Shown here one piece after another: positions 51,470 through 59,154 of a stretch of DNA of 64,000 nt (position 1 is its first letter; every line of letters begins with the position of its first letter). Under the pieces are notes generated by a model. The model was not told the DNA's origin. It made no database searches and saw only the letters and a list, made by a program, of their open reading frames with translations. The DNA is from an uncultured Clostridia bacterium (GTDB lineage Bacteria > Bacillota > Clostridia > Oscillospirales > Acutalibacteraceae), in contig CALWUU010000007.1 of NCBI GenBank assembly GCA_944384835.1, forward strand, positions 18,715 through 82,714, in the 5' to 3' direction. The position numbers and the translations under genes were made by a program.

Positions 51470-53536
51470 TTGTTGAAACAGTATCATGCAAAGCAAATTT
51501 TAAATATTGCGTTGGCAGGTCACAGCAGTTCCGGCAAAACCACCGTCGCAGAAGCAATGCTGTTTTTGTCCGGTGGACTGGAGCGTTTGGGCAGAGTTTC
51601 TGAAGGTACTGCAACCTTGGATTTTGATCCGGAGGAGGTCAAACGAAAAACATCTGTTACCACTGCAGTTGCGCCTGTGGAATGGAAAAATTACAAAATT
51701 AATTTAATTGATACTCCAGGATTATTTGACTTTGAGGGAAGCGTATGTGAAGCAGTACGCGCTGCGGATACGATGTTAATTGCAGTATCTGCAAAAAATG
51801 GTGTGAGTGTTGGTACGGAAAAAGCAGTCGCGGCGGCAAATCAAAATGATTTGGCTAAAGTCTTTTTTGTTAATGGTCTTTGTGATGAAAGCGCTGACTT
51901 TTATAAAGTATTCCAAGATTTAAAAGCCTATTTTGGACCTGCTGTTTGTCCTCTGGTCGTTCCGTTTATTGTAGACGGAAAAGTAGATTGCTACATAAAC
52001 TTACTGGAATATAAAGCGCATCGTTACGAGAACGGCACAATGAAAGACGTTCCCATGCCTGATATGGGGACACGGCTGGACGGCTTGCGCACTGCAATCT
52101 ATGAGGCTGTTGCGGAGACAAGTGATGAAATGTTTGAAAAGTATTTTTCAGGAGAAAAATTTACTCCGGAGGAAGTTATTTTAGGTATCAGCAAAGGCGT
52201 AAAAGAAGGCAAAATTTATCCGGTTTTTTGCGGCGACGCTCAATTAACAGACGGTGTGGACCAACTGCTCAATGGTCTTATTTGGTTAGCGCCTACCGTT
52301 GCTGATTATGGTTCTGAAATAGGGGTAGACATAGAGGGTAATCCGGTAGAAATTGCAGTTAACGAGGACGCTGCAACTGCGGCAGTTGTATTTAAAACAG
52401 TAGTGGACCCTTTTATTGGAAAATTAACATTTGTAAAAGTAGTTGCAGGTAAATTAACAGCGGATTCTCCTGTGATGAATATGCGCACGGGCGAGCAGGA
52501 ACGTATGATAAAAATGTATTATATGTGCGGAAAAAAACAGGAAGAGACAAAATGTATTTGTGCAGGAGATATTGGCGCAATTCCTAAATTACAGCATACA
52601 AATACAGGAGATACACTGTGTTCTCCAACCAGAAAGGTTGTTTTGGAAGGAGTAACATATCCGGAGCCGGTATTATCTATGGCAATTCTGCCAAAACAAA
52701 AGGGAGAAGAAGATAAAGTAGCCCAGGGTATCTTGCGGTTACTTGAGGAAGATCCTACGTTAAAGTTTGTCAACAATGCAGAAACGCACCAAATGGTGAT
52801 TTCCGGATTAGGTGAACAGCATTTAGACGTTGTAGTGTCAAAATTAAAAAGTAAATTTGGTTTAGATGTAACTTTAGAGAAACCTAAAGTTGCTTATCGC
52901 GAGACCATACGAAAAAAAGTGCAGGCACAAGGAAAACATAAAAAACAGACCGGCGGACATGGTCAATTCGGCGATGTTTGGATTGAGTTTGAACCAAGTG
53001 ACTGTGAAGGTTTGGAATTTGAAGAACGCGTTGTAGGCGGTGCTGTTCCGAAAGGATTTTTCCCTGCGGTAGAAAAAGGTTTGCGCGAAAGTATGAAAAA
53101 AGGTGTTCTGGCAGGATACCCTGTAGTAGGATTAAAAGCGACTTTGTACGATGGCTCATACCATCCTGTGGACTCCTCTGAAATGGCATTCAAAATGGCT
53201 GCCGCTGCTGCTTATAAAAATGGTATGCCAAATGCTGCTCCGGTACTGTTAGAACCGGTAGGTAATTTAATGGCAACGGTTCCCGATGAAAACATGGGTG
53301 ACGTCATGGGGGAAATTAATAAACGCCGCGGCAGAGTTTTGGGAATGAATCCCGCCAATACAGGTTACCAAACGATTAACGCAGAAGTGCCTGTTGCCGA
53401 AATGCACGACTTTTCTACTTATATCCGGCAGAATACCCATGGCAGAGGAAATTATCTATTTTCTTTTATAAAATATGAAGAGGTACCAATGCATATTGTA
53501 GAAAATATTTTAAAAGATATTCAAAGTGATGAATAA
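51470..53536 (+). CDS. EF-G paralogue with altered GTPase motifs (FusA2-like)
   Basis: A 688-residue translational GTPase with the five-domain EF-G order. G1 is ALAGHSSSGKTT (near residue 14) instead of AHIDAGKTT. G3 is IDTPGLFDF, where the catalytic His of DTPGHVDF is Leu. The G4 position reads VNGLCDES (Asn135 to Asp139), so the Lys and Asp of NKxD are missing. Domains III-V look intact (FVNNAETHQMVISGLGEQHLDVVV, and GGHGQFGDVWIEF, then INKRRGRVLGM). It is therefore not the housekeeping EF-G. Related EF-G paralogues without GTP hydrolysis are known in gut Bacteroides. The start is one of two adjacent TTG codons at 51470 and 51473 behind GGGAG. Single gene with a terminator. Confidence 0.9.
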   Translation: MLKQYHAKQILNIALAGHSSSGKTTVAEAMLFLSGGLERLGRVSEGTATLDFDPEEVKRKTSVTTAVAPVEWKNYKINLIDTPGLFDFEGSVCEAVRAADTMLIAVSAKNGVSVGTEKAVAAANQNDLAKVFFVNGLCDESADFYKVFQDLKAYFGPAVCPLVVPFIVDGKVDCYINLLEYKAHRYENGTMKDVPMPDMGTRLDGLRTAIYEAVAETSDEMFEKYFSGEKFTPEEVILGISKGVKEGKIYPVFCGDAQLTDGVDQLLNGLIWLAPTVADYGSEIGVDIEGNPVEIAVNEDAATAAVVFKTVVDPFIGKLTFVKVVAGKLTADSPVMNMRTGEQERMIKMYYMCGKKQEETKCICAGDIGAIPKLQHTNTGDTLCSPTRKVVLEGVTYPEPVLSMAILPKQKGEEDKVAQGILRLLEEDPTLKFVNNAETHQMVISGLGEQHLDVVVSKLKSKFGLDVTLEKPKVAYRETIRKKVQAQGKHKKQTGGHGQFGDVWIEFEPSDCEGLEFEERVVGGAVPKGFFPAVEKGLRESMKKGVLAGYPVVGLKATLYDGSYHPVDSSEMAFKMAAAAAYKNGMPNAAPVLLEPVGNLMATVPDENMGDVMGEINKRRGRVLGMNPANTGYQTINAEVPVAEMHDFSTYIRQNTHGRGNYLFSFIKYEEVPMHIVENILKDIQSDE

Positions 53537-53537
53537 G

Positions 53538-53570
53538 AAAATGGCAAAACATATTGTTTTGCCATTTTTT
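53538..53570 (+). terminator. Terminator of the EF-G paralogue gene
   Basis: A perfect 14-bp stem (53538-53551 with 53555-53568), a 3-base loop and a T-run directly after the stop codon. Confidence 0.88.
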
Positions 53571-53640
53571 ATCATAACACAAATTACATACTGTACGGTG
53601 ATTGAAAAATATAAAGTAAAAAAGCAGGGAGATACCTATT

Positions 53641-54108
53641 ATGAAATTTAAAAATCCTTTGATTGTGGTAACAAATATGGAACAATCAAAACAATTCTAT
53701 CAAAATGTTTTGGGACTCCGCGTGATTATGGATTTTGGAGCAAATGCAACGCTGACAGGAGGTATTTGCTTACAGACAAGGGACAGTTGGAAAGAATTAA
53801 CTGGTATCAACGACAATCATATAACATTTGGTGGCAATACCGAGGAACTGTATTTTGAAGAAGAGCAGTTTGATACATTTATAAAAAAATTAGAAACCAT
53901 GGAGGAAATTGCTTATGTTCATCCTGTAATAGAACATAGATGGGGGCAAAGAGTTGTACGTTTTTATGACCCGGATATGCATATCATAGAAGTTGGAGAA
54001 TCAATGAAAACGGTATGCAAACAGTTTCTGGACAGCGGAATGACTGTGGAAGAAGCTGCGAAAAGAATGGATGTTCCTGTAAAATTTATTCGTTCCATGA
54101 GCCGTTAA
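53641..54108 (+). CDS. VOC family (glyoxalase/bleomycin-resistance-like) protein with extra C-terminal helices
   Basis: A 155-residue protein. Residues 1-122 form a VOC domain. NMEQSKQFYQNVLGLRVIMD is the first beta-alpha-beta unit and WGQRVVRFYDPDMHIIEVGE the last, with His and Glu residues that could bind a divalent metal. The remaining 33 residues (FLDSGMTVEEAAKRMDVPVK and beyond) read like a small helix-turn-helix, in which VEEAAKRMDVP resembles the AAKxLGxS pattern. ATG with GGGAG upstream. Substrate unknown. Single gene with a terminator. Confidence 0.85.
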   Translation: MKFKNPLIVVTNMEQSKQFYQNVLGLRVIMDFGANATLTGGICLQTRDSWKELTGINDNHITFGGNTEELYFEEEQFDTFIKKLETMEEIAYVHPVIEHRWGQRVVRFYDPDMHIIEVGESMKTVCKQFLDSGMTVEEAAKRMDVPVKFIRSMSR

Positions 54109-54150
54109 AAAATGGAGGAGCCATATCATAATGGCTGCCTCCATTTTATT
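54107..54150. terminator. Bidirectional terminator between the VOC and SLOG genes
   Basis: A 10-bp stem (54109-54118 with 54138-54147), extended inward by a CCA/TGG pairing, flanked by A- and T-runs between convergent genes. Confidence 0.75.
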
Positions 54151-54192
54151 TTTTATCTATTTGCCTTTCTGTCATGTTTATGAAAACATAAA

Positions 54193-54669
54193 TTACAGTT
54201 CATTGGCAATATTAATAATATGTCTGTTTTTCTTTTTGGCGTATTGTATGGTATAAGCAGTACCGCCTGTTTGTTTTGTCAAATAACAAATGCAATACAG
54301 ACTGTTATCTACCATATAGTGATTTCGCATGTGCATACATCCTCCGTGATGTTCCTGCGACATGTAAACAACATGATTGGCTTGTTTTAAAATAGTTTGA
54401 TATACTGCAATATCGTTCGTATTCCAACCGTTTGTTTGCATGGGAGACGGCAATGCCAAAACAAGTTGTATGTGAGGATAAATAGAGCGAATTTTTAATA
54501 CAGTCAATGCTGCCAGTGTATCAAATCCCAGTGCACCGCCGCAAATAAACGTGTTCACACCAATATGGATTAGTTTTAGAATATGTTTTACCAATAAATT
54601 ATTTATATGTAACAGTTGCTTTTTAGGCAAATCTCTATGTCCGCTAAAACAGCATGCTTGTTCGTTCAT
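54193..54669 (-). CDS. SLOG family protein (YpsA/DUF1273-like)
   Basis: A 158-residue Rossmann-like protein. The N-terminal CCFSGHRDLP matches the CxFTGHR start of YpsA-type SLOG proteins. FICGGALGFDTLAALTVL near residue 42 is the Gly-rich nucleotide loop followed by the conserved D-x-x-A. YMSQEHHGGCMHMRNHYMVDNSLYCICYL (residues about 105-133) carries the RNxxMVDxS motif. SLOG proteins are thought to bind nucleotide-derived ligands. The ATG at 54667-54669 has an AAGGAAGG site, and the GTG two codons upstream lies too close to it. It is divergent from the XRE regulator gene at 54796. Confidence 0.87.
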   Translation of the reverse strand: MNEQACCFSGHRDLPKKQLLHINNLLVKHILKLIHIGVNTFICGGALGFDTLAALTVLKIRSIYPHIQLVLALPSPMQTNGWNTNDIAVYQTILKQANHVVYMSQEHHGGCMHMRNHYMVDNSLYCICYLTKQTGGTAYTIQYAKKKNRHIINIANEL

Positions 54670-54795
54670 GTGCACCTTCCTTTATATATCTACTATTTTA
54701 CCACATATTTTGATTTTGTAAACTCATTTGGGGTTAGCAAAATGGAAAAAATAAGTTAATCTTAAACAAGTGGAATTTAATTCGAGAGGTTGCAT

Positions 54796-55038
54796 ATGAA
54801 CGTTGGTCAAGCAGTAAGAGAAAGAATTGCAGAGTTATGTGAAGAAAAACACATTACAATCAATAAACTGGCGAATATCAGCGGCATTACGCAATCGACT
54901 TTGAACAACATTATGAGCGGCAGAAATAATAGTACGACCATATCAACCATTCAAAAAATTTGTGATGGTTTGGAAATTACAGTAACAGACTTTTTTGACA
55001 GCCCGCTGTTTATGGGAATAGAACAAGAGATTAAATAA
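54796..55038 (+). CDS. XRE-family helix-turn-helix regulator
   Basis: An 80-residue single-domain Cro/C1-type DNA-binding protein. The helix-turn-helix spans INKLANISGITQSTLNNIMS (residues about 25-44), with the hydrophobic and turn positions as expected, followed by STISTIQKICDGLEITVTDFF. The ATG at 54796 has a GAGAGG site, so the TTG two codons earlier is unlikely. It is a single gene, divergent from the SLOG gene with a 126-base spacer, and has a terminator. Its target is unknown. Confidence 0.9.
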   Translation: MNVGQAVRERIAELCEEKHITINKLANISGITQSTLNNIMSGRNNSTTISTIQKICDGLEITVTDFFDSPLFMGIEQEIK

Positions 55039-55077
55039 AAAAGAGAGCCTTTCTATTGTGAAAGACTCTCTTTTTTC
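55037..55077. terminator. Terminator between the XRE and DUF4097 genes
   Basis: An 11-bp A/T-flanked stem (AAAAAAGAGAG with CTCTCTTTTTT) extended by CTTTC/GAAAG, between convergent genes. Confidence 0.82.
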
Positions 55078-55094
55078 GTGCCTTTGCTTAAGGT

Positions 55095-55757
55095 TTACTG
55101 TTTTATATCCATTTGGATATCACCGTTATTGGTGTACACTTTTAATGTTTTGTTGCCTCCCTCTTTAGATTCCGGTAAGCTGTTTTCTCCACTCTTAGCA
55201 AAACTTTCAATGGTAAAGTCATCATAACTGCCTAATATGGTTCCGTTGATATTGCCGTTTTTCGTTTCCAGTGAAATAGTATTGCCTGCATCTAATGTGT
55301 CAAATTGAATGTTTCCATTATTTACGTAAATGGAAACAGAATCAGTTACGGTAAGTGATGGCAGCGTAACATCTTCGTTGGTTGTTTTGATAGTCAATGA
55401 AGAAAGCAGAGCTTGAGGAATTCGTACGCGAATGGTACGAGTCTGCAAGGGAGCGTTAAATCCAATATAATCTGTCCATTGTTTATTAGTATCATACGAC
55501 ATAGTGAGCGTACGGTCATCTGAAACTGTAATGTTATAAAATTCTTTCTCACTTTCAAAGTAATCAATATATATCTGGTTATCGTCAGATAGTTCAATGT
55601 CAATTTTTCTGTCAGCGGTATCAATTTCAATGGTTTGAATTTGTGAACTATCTGCAGTATAATTCTTTTCTGTATAGTTATTTTGTTCAGTAGAACAACC
55701 TGATAAGATGGCAATACTGATACAGAATAATCCAATCATAGAAATTATTTTTTTCAT
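55095..55757 (-). CDS. DUF4097 beta-strand repeat lipoprotein
   Basis: A 220-residue exported lipoprotein. The signal peptide ends in the lipobox LSGC (cysteine near residue 21). The rest is a right-handed beta-type repeat of the DUF4097 kind: VSIYVNNGNIQFDTLDAGNT, ISLETKNGNINGTI and LKVYTNNGDIQMDIKQ share the NGxI turn. The family is common near membrane-stress regulators, and its function is unclear. ATG with a perfect AGGAGG. It is divergent from the MerR gene across a 98-base spacer that holds a perfect palindrome, so the MerR protein probably regulates it. Confidence 0.85.
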   Translation of the reverse strand: MKKIISMIGLFCISIAILSGCSTEQNNYTEKNYTADSSQIQTIEIDTADRKIDIELSDDNQIYIDYFESEKEFYNITVSDDRTLTMSYDTNKQWTDYIGFNAPLQTRTIRVRIPQALLSSLTIKTTNEDVTLPSLTVTDSVSIYVNNGNIQFDTLDAGNTISLETKNGNINGTILGSYDDFTIESFAKSGENSLPESKEGGNKTLKVYTNNGDIQMDIKQ

Positions 55758-55824
55758 GTCTCCTCCTAGAAATCTTTATTTACTTGATTCATATAAGATT
55801 TTTTATATAATATAAATATAAACC

Positions 55825-55839
55825 TTTGTGTAACACAAA
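55825..55839. promoter_or_regulatory. Perfect 15-bp palindrome between the divergent DUF4097 and MerR genes
   Basis: TTTGTGT, a central A, and ACACAAA form a perfect dyad 17 bases before the MerR start codon. It is a good candidate operator for the adjacent regulator. Confidence 0.6.
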
Positions 55840-55855
55840 AGTCAAGAGGTGTGGA

Positions 55856-56656
55856 ATGACAAACTATTTTACTATCAGCGAAGCGGCCAAAATAGTTGGA
55901 TTAACCACTGAAACACTGCGTCATTATGACAGAATTGATTTGGTAAAGCCGTGCAAAAAAGACCAATGGTCAGGTTATAGATATTATTCTGAGCAAGAAA
56001 TTGTCCGTTTAAACACAATACAAGCATTACGCTGTATGGATTTATCTTTAAAAGAAATAAAAAAAGTGCTGGAATATGATAATCTGGAAGAAATTGTTGC
56101 ATTTTTAAACCAGGCAGAGCAAAAAGCAAATGAAAAAATAGAACAATTGAAATATGCAAGATCAAAAATACAATTGGCAAGAGCAGATTATGAAAAGAAA
56201 CAGAATGACAAACAGATGCATCAGGATATTTTTTATCAGCAAATAGATGAACGTGTTATTTTATTGTCAGATTCTATGCAACAGCCTACATTAAGCAATT
56301 TATGGAAGTATCACGACCATTTTTATCAGCAGACCAATGATTTGCAACAGCAAAATTATTCATTTGAAGATTTAGCAGGTATTTATACAAAAGACGGGAA
56401 ATCTTCTTTATTTGCAGTGTGTATCAAATATCCGTGCAAAAAAGATTTGACGGTTTTGCCGGCAGGCACCTATATTTGTGCCAATTGCAGTGAGAAAGCT
56501 AAAGAGGATGTATTAAATAAACTGTTGGATACCATAAAACAAAAGTATGGAAAAGAACCTGAATTTATTGTGCAGATAGTTGTAGTTACCGGAATTTTGC
56601 AGTGGGACTACCAAATACAACTATTTTTGGGAGAAGTGGCACAAGCAGATGATTAA
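55856..56656 (+). CDS. MerR family regulator with GyrI-like effector domain
   Basis: A 266-residue regulator. The winged helix-turn-helix runs from FTISEAAKIVGLTTETLRHYDRIDLV (residues about 4-29) through GYRYYSEQEIVRLNTIQALRCMDLSLKEIK. A dimerisation coiled coil occupies residues about 85-125. The C-terminal 130 residues look like a GyrI/BltR-type multidrug-binding domain, with LTVLPAGTYICANC. ATG at 55856 with a GAGGTG site; the earlier start at 55826 lies in the palindrome. It is divergent from the DUF4097 lipoprotein gene. The natural ligand is unknown. Confidence 0.9.
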   Translation: MTNYFTISEAAKIVGLTTETLRHYDRIDLVKPCKKDQWSGYRYYSEQEIVRLNTIQALRCMDLSLKEIKKVLEYDNLEEIVAFLNQAEQKANEKIEQLKYARSKIQLARADYEKKQNDKQMHQDIFYQQIDERVILLSDSMQQPTLSNLWKYHDHFYQQTNDLQQQNYSFEDLAGIYTKDGKSSLFAVCIKYPCKKDLTVLPAGTYICANCSEKAKEDVLNKLLDTIKQKYGKEPEFIVQIVVVTGILQWDYQIQLFLGEVAQADD

Positions 56657-56668
56657 AAGGTTACACTC

Positions 56669-56707
56669 AAAAAGACGAGGTTTTCCAATTGGAAAACCTC
56701 GTCTTTT
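56669..56707. terminator. Bidirectional terminator between the MerR and ACT genes
   Basis: A perfect stem of about 18 bp (56669-56686 with 56690-56707) with A- and T-runs on both sides. The right arm touches the stop codon of the ACT gene. Confidence 0.9.
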
Positions 56708-57138
56708 TATTCTCTGATAATTTCGTTATGTGTAATCAGTTTTACATGATGGTCTGTTAGAATTTCAATGGCAGACTGTGTATCTTCTACACGTAAAATA
56801 ATGATTGCTTCACCTATTTTACGACTTGTAAATGCGTAAATGTATTCCATGCTGATATTCTGTTTGGCAAGTAAATCAATTACAGTTGCCAGACCACCGG
56901 CACTGTCCGGGATTGTAACGCCGATTACATTTGTCAAAGATACTGTAAATTTGGATTTTTCCAGTTCTTCCATTGCTTTTGCAGGTTTATCTACGATCAT
57001 GCGCACAATACCGTATTCGTTGGAATCTGCTACACAAAGCGCCAAAATATCAATATTAGCTTCTTTTAATATTTGAGTAACACGGGATAAACGTCCGGAC
57101 TTATTTTCCAAAAATACAGAAATTTGTTTTAGTTGCAT
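56707..57138 (-). CDS. Tandem ACT domain protein
   Basis: A 143-residue cytoplasmic protein with two ACT domains. They start ISVFLENKSGRLSRVTQILK (residues about 5-24) and, near residue 71, VIGVTIPDSAGGLATVIDLL, each with the Gly-turn that binds amino acids in the dimer interface. The ATG at 57136-57138 has an AAGAGGAA site; the longer frame lacks one. Such proteins are regularly found after paaK and iorAB in anaerobes and may sense aromatic amino acids. It lies 81 bases after paaK and is probably the last gene of that cluster. Confidence 0.9.
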   Translation of the reverse strand: MQLKQISVFLENKSGRLSRVTQILKEANIDILALCVADSNEYGIVRMIVDKPAKAMEELEKSKFTVSLTNVIGVTIPDSAGGLATVIDLLAKQNISMEYIYAFTSRKIGEAIIILRVEDTQSAIEILTDHHVKLITHNEIIRE

Positions 57139-57219
57139 ATTAAAATTCCTCTTTTCTTTGCTCATAGATAGAAGGGAAATGCTTTGTTGTAAAATAAGTG
57201 TTGTATGTAAAAATATCAA

Positions 57220-58533
57220 TTATTGCAAATGACGGTTATCAATCACACGTTTTGCTTTTCCTTCTGAACGTGGTATTGATTTTGGTTCTAACAAGCGTAC
57301 TTTTGCAGAAATATTTAGGATAGACTGCAATGCAGCTGCAATTTTTCTCTCAATTTCTGTCAAGCTTTTTAATGTATCTTGGAACATGGAGGCTGTCATT
57401 TCCACTTGTACCTCCAAACGATCCATATTATTGGCACGGTCTACCACAATTTGATAGTTAGGATCCATATTGAGAGATAACAGAACAGCTTCAATTTGTG
57501 ACGGAAATACATTGATGCCGCGAATAATCAGCATATCGTCTGTTCTACCTTTTGGTTTGCACATTTTTACTAGTGTCCTGCCGCATGAGCAAGTACCCCG
57601 TTCTAGTTTGCAAATGTCGCGGGTACGGTAACGAATTAAAGGCAGTGCTTCTTTTCCGATGCAGGTAAATACCAATTCTCCGAATTCTCCGTCAGGCAAA
57701 ACTTCTTCTGTGTCAGGATCAATAATTTCAGGATAGAAAAAATCTTCGTTAATGTGCATACCTTGCTGTGCAGGGCATTCAAATGCTACGCCGGGACCTG
57801 CAATTTCAGATAATCCATAAATATCATATGCTTTGATATTTAAAATAGCTTCCAGCTCCTGACGCATATGTTCCGTCCATGGTTCTGCACCAAAAAAGCC
57901 GGCGCGCAAGGGAAGCTGTTTTGTATCAATACCCATTTCTCGTGCGGTTTCACCAATATACATTGCATAAGAAGGTGTGCAGCATAAAATATTAGAACCG
58001 TAATCCTGTAAAATCTGCACTTGCCGCTTTGTATTGCCTGAAGACACCGGAATTGCCGTTGCCCCCAAATATTCGGCGCCATAGTGCAGTCCTAGTCCTC
58101 CTGTAAACAAACCATAACCGTAAGAAACATGGACATAATCGGATTTTGTGGTGCCAATACTGGTAAGTGCGCGAGCAACAGAGCGTGACCATACTTCAAT
58201 GTCATTTTTTGTGTAGCCCACCACAGTTTGTTTTCCGGTAGTGCCGGAAGATGCATGAATCCGCACCAATTCTTCCTTTGGAACAGCGAACATACCAAAA
58301 GGATATGTATTGCGCAAATCATCTTTTACCGTAAAAGGAAGTTTATGTAAGTCGTCAATGGAATGAATATCATCAGGGGATACCCCCATATCTTTCATTC
58401 TCTCTTTGTATAGAGGTACGTTTTCATAAGCATGTTTCACCATGTGTTTCAAACGTTCAGACTGAATCTGACGCATTTCATCGGCAGACGAACATTCTAT
58501 TTCAGGATCTAAATATTGTTTTGGTACAGACAT
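57220..58533 (-). CDS. paaK: Phenylacetate-CoA ligase (PaaK-like)
   Basis: A 437-residue AMP-forming ligase that joins arylacetates to CoA. The P-loop is IHASSGTTGKQTVVGY near residue 91. The adenylation motifs YDIYGLSEIAGPG near 233 and GELVFTCIGKEALPLIRYRTRD near 286 follow, and GRTDDMLIIRGINVFPSQIE near 330 is the hinge, with the catalytic Lys region ending PRSEGKAKRVIDNR. Four Cys (CKLERGTCSCGRTLVKMC) may bind metal, as in other clostridial PaaK. It follows iorB after 42 bases. Working with IorAB, which yields arylacetyl-CoA from aryl-pyruvates, it could run in either direction, including ATP formation from the CoA ester. Confidence 0.93.
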   Translation of the reverse strand: MSVPKQYLDPEIECSSADEMRQIQSERLKHMVKHAYENVPLYKERMKDMGVSPDDIHSIDDLHKLPFTVKDDLRNTYPFGMFAVPKEELVRIHASSGTTGKQTVVGYTKNDIEVWSRSVARALTSIGTTKSDYVHVSYGYGLFTGGLGLHYGAEYLGATAIPVSSGNTKRQVQILQDYGSNILCCTPSYAMYIGETAREMGIDTKQLPLRAGFFGAEPWTEHMRQELEAILNIKAYDIYGLSEIAGPGVAFECPAQQGMHINEDFFYPEIIDPDTEEVLPDGEFGELVFTCIGKEALPLIRYRTRDICKLERGTCSCGRTLVKMCKPKGRTDDMLIIRGINVFPSQIEAVLLSLNMDPNYQIVVDRANNMDRLEVQVEMTASMFQDTLKSLTEIERKIAAALQSILNISAKVRLLEPKSIPRSEGKAKRVIDNRHLQ

Positions 58534-58575
58534 TCCAAGTTCCCCTTTGATTTACTTATTATTGTTACTCTTGTA

Positions 58576-59154
58576 TTAGGAATTATAGCCTAATACAAAT
58601 GCTTTTTCGTTCATTTCAATAAATTTAGCAGGCACAGTTGCTTTGATTGTATCCAGACAAACTTGTTTATCAATATCCAGCTGTTTTGCCATTGCTCCCA
58701 GCAGAACCACATTGACTGCTTTCACAGAGCCTGCTTGCTGTGCTAATTTTAAAGCGTCAAATGCAAGCAGATGCGCTCCTTTATCCGCAATTTGTTTTTC
58801 CAGATGCTCAGGATAAGAAGCAGCGCCTGTAATTACAGGCATAGGGTCAATTTGCTGTGTATTGGCAATGATAATACCGCTTTTTTTCAGCCATGGTAAA
58901 TATCTTCCTGCTTCCAGTAATTCAAAAGCCAAAATCACATCAGCTTCTCCCTGCTCAATGACAGGAGAATACACGTTGTCTCCATAACGTACATAAGTAA
59001 CAACAGAACCGCCTCGTTGGCTCATTCCATGTACCTCTGACATTTTCACATCGTATCCTTGATTCAGCATAGCCGCACCAAGCACGCGGCTGGCCAATAA
59101 TGTGCCTTGACCGCCAACACCCACAATCACAACGCTTTTTACATTTTGTTTCAT
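58576..59154 (-). CDS. iorB: Indolepyruvate ferredoxin oxidoreductase, beta subunit
   Basis: The 192-residue beta subunit with the gamma-type 2-oxoacid oxidoreductase fold. VVIVGVGGQGTLLASRVLG near residue 9 is the conserved Gly loop. SEVHGMSQRGGSVVTYVRYG near 44 and GEADVILAFELLEAGR near 75 follow. It partners IorA to oxidise aryl-pyruvates to aryl-acetyl-CoA, passing electrons to ferredoxin. The ATG at 59152-59154 overlaps the iorA stop (ATGA) and has an AGGAGGT site inside iorA, so the pair is coupled. The longer open frame from 59223 is not the start. Confidence 0.95.
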   Translation of the reverse strand: MKQNVKSVVIVGVGGQGTLLASRVLGAAMLNQGYDVKMSEVHGMSQRGGSVVTYVRYGDNVYSPVIEQGEADVILAFELLEAGRYLPWLKKSGIIIANTQQIDPMPVITGAASYPEHLEKQIADKGAHLLAFDALKLAQQAGSVKAVNVVLLGAMAKQLDIDKQVCLDTIKATVPAKFIEMNEKAFVLGYNS

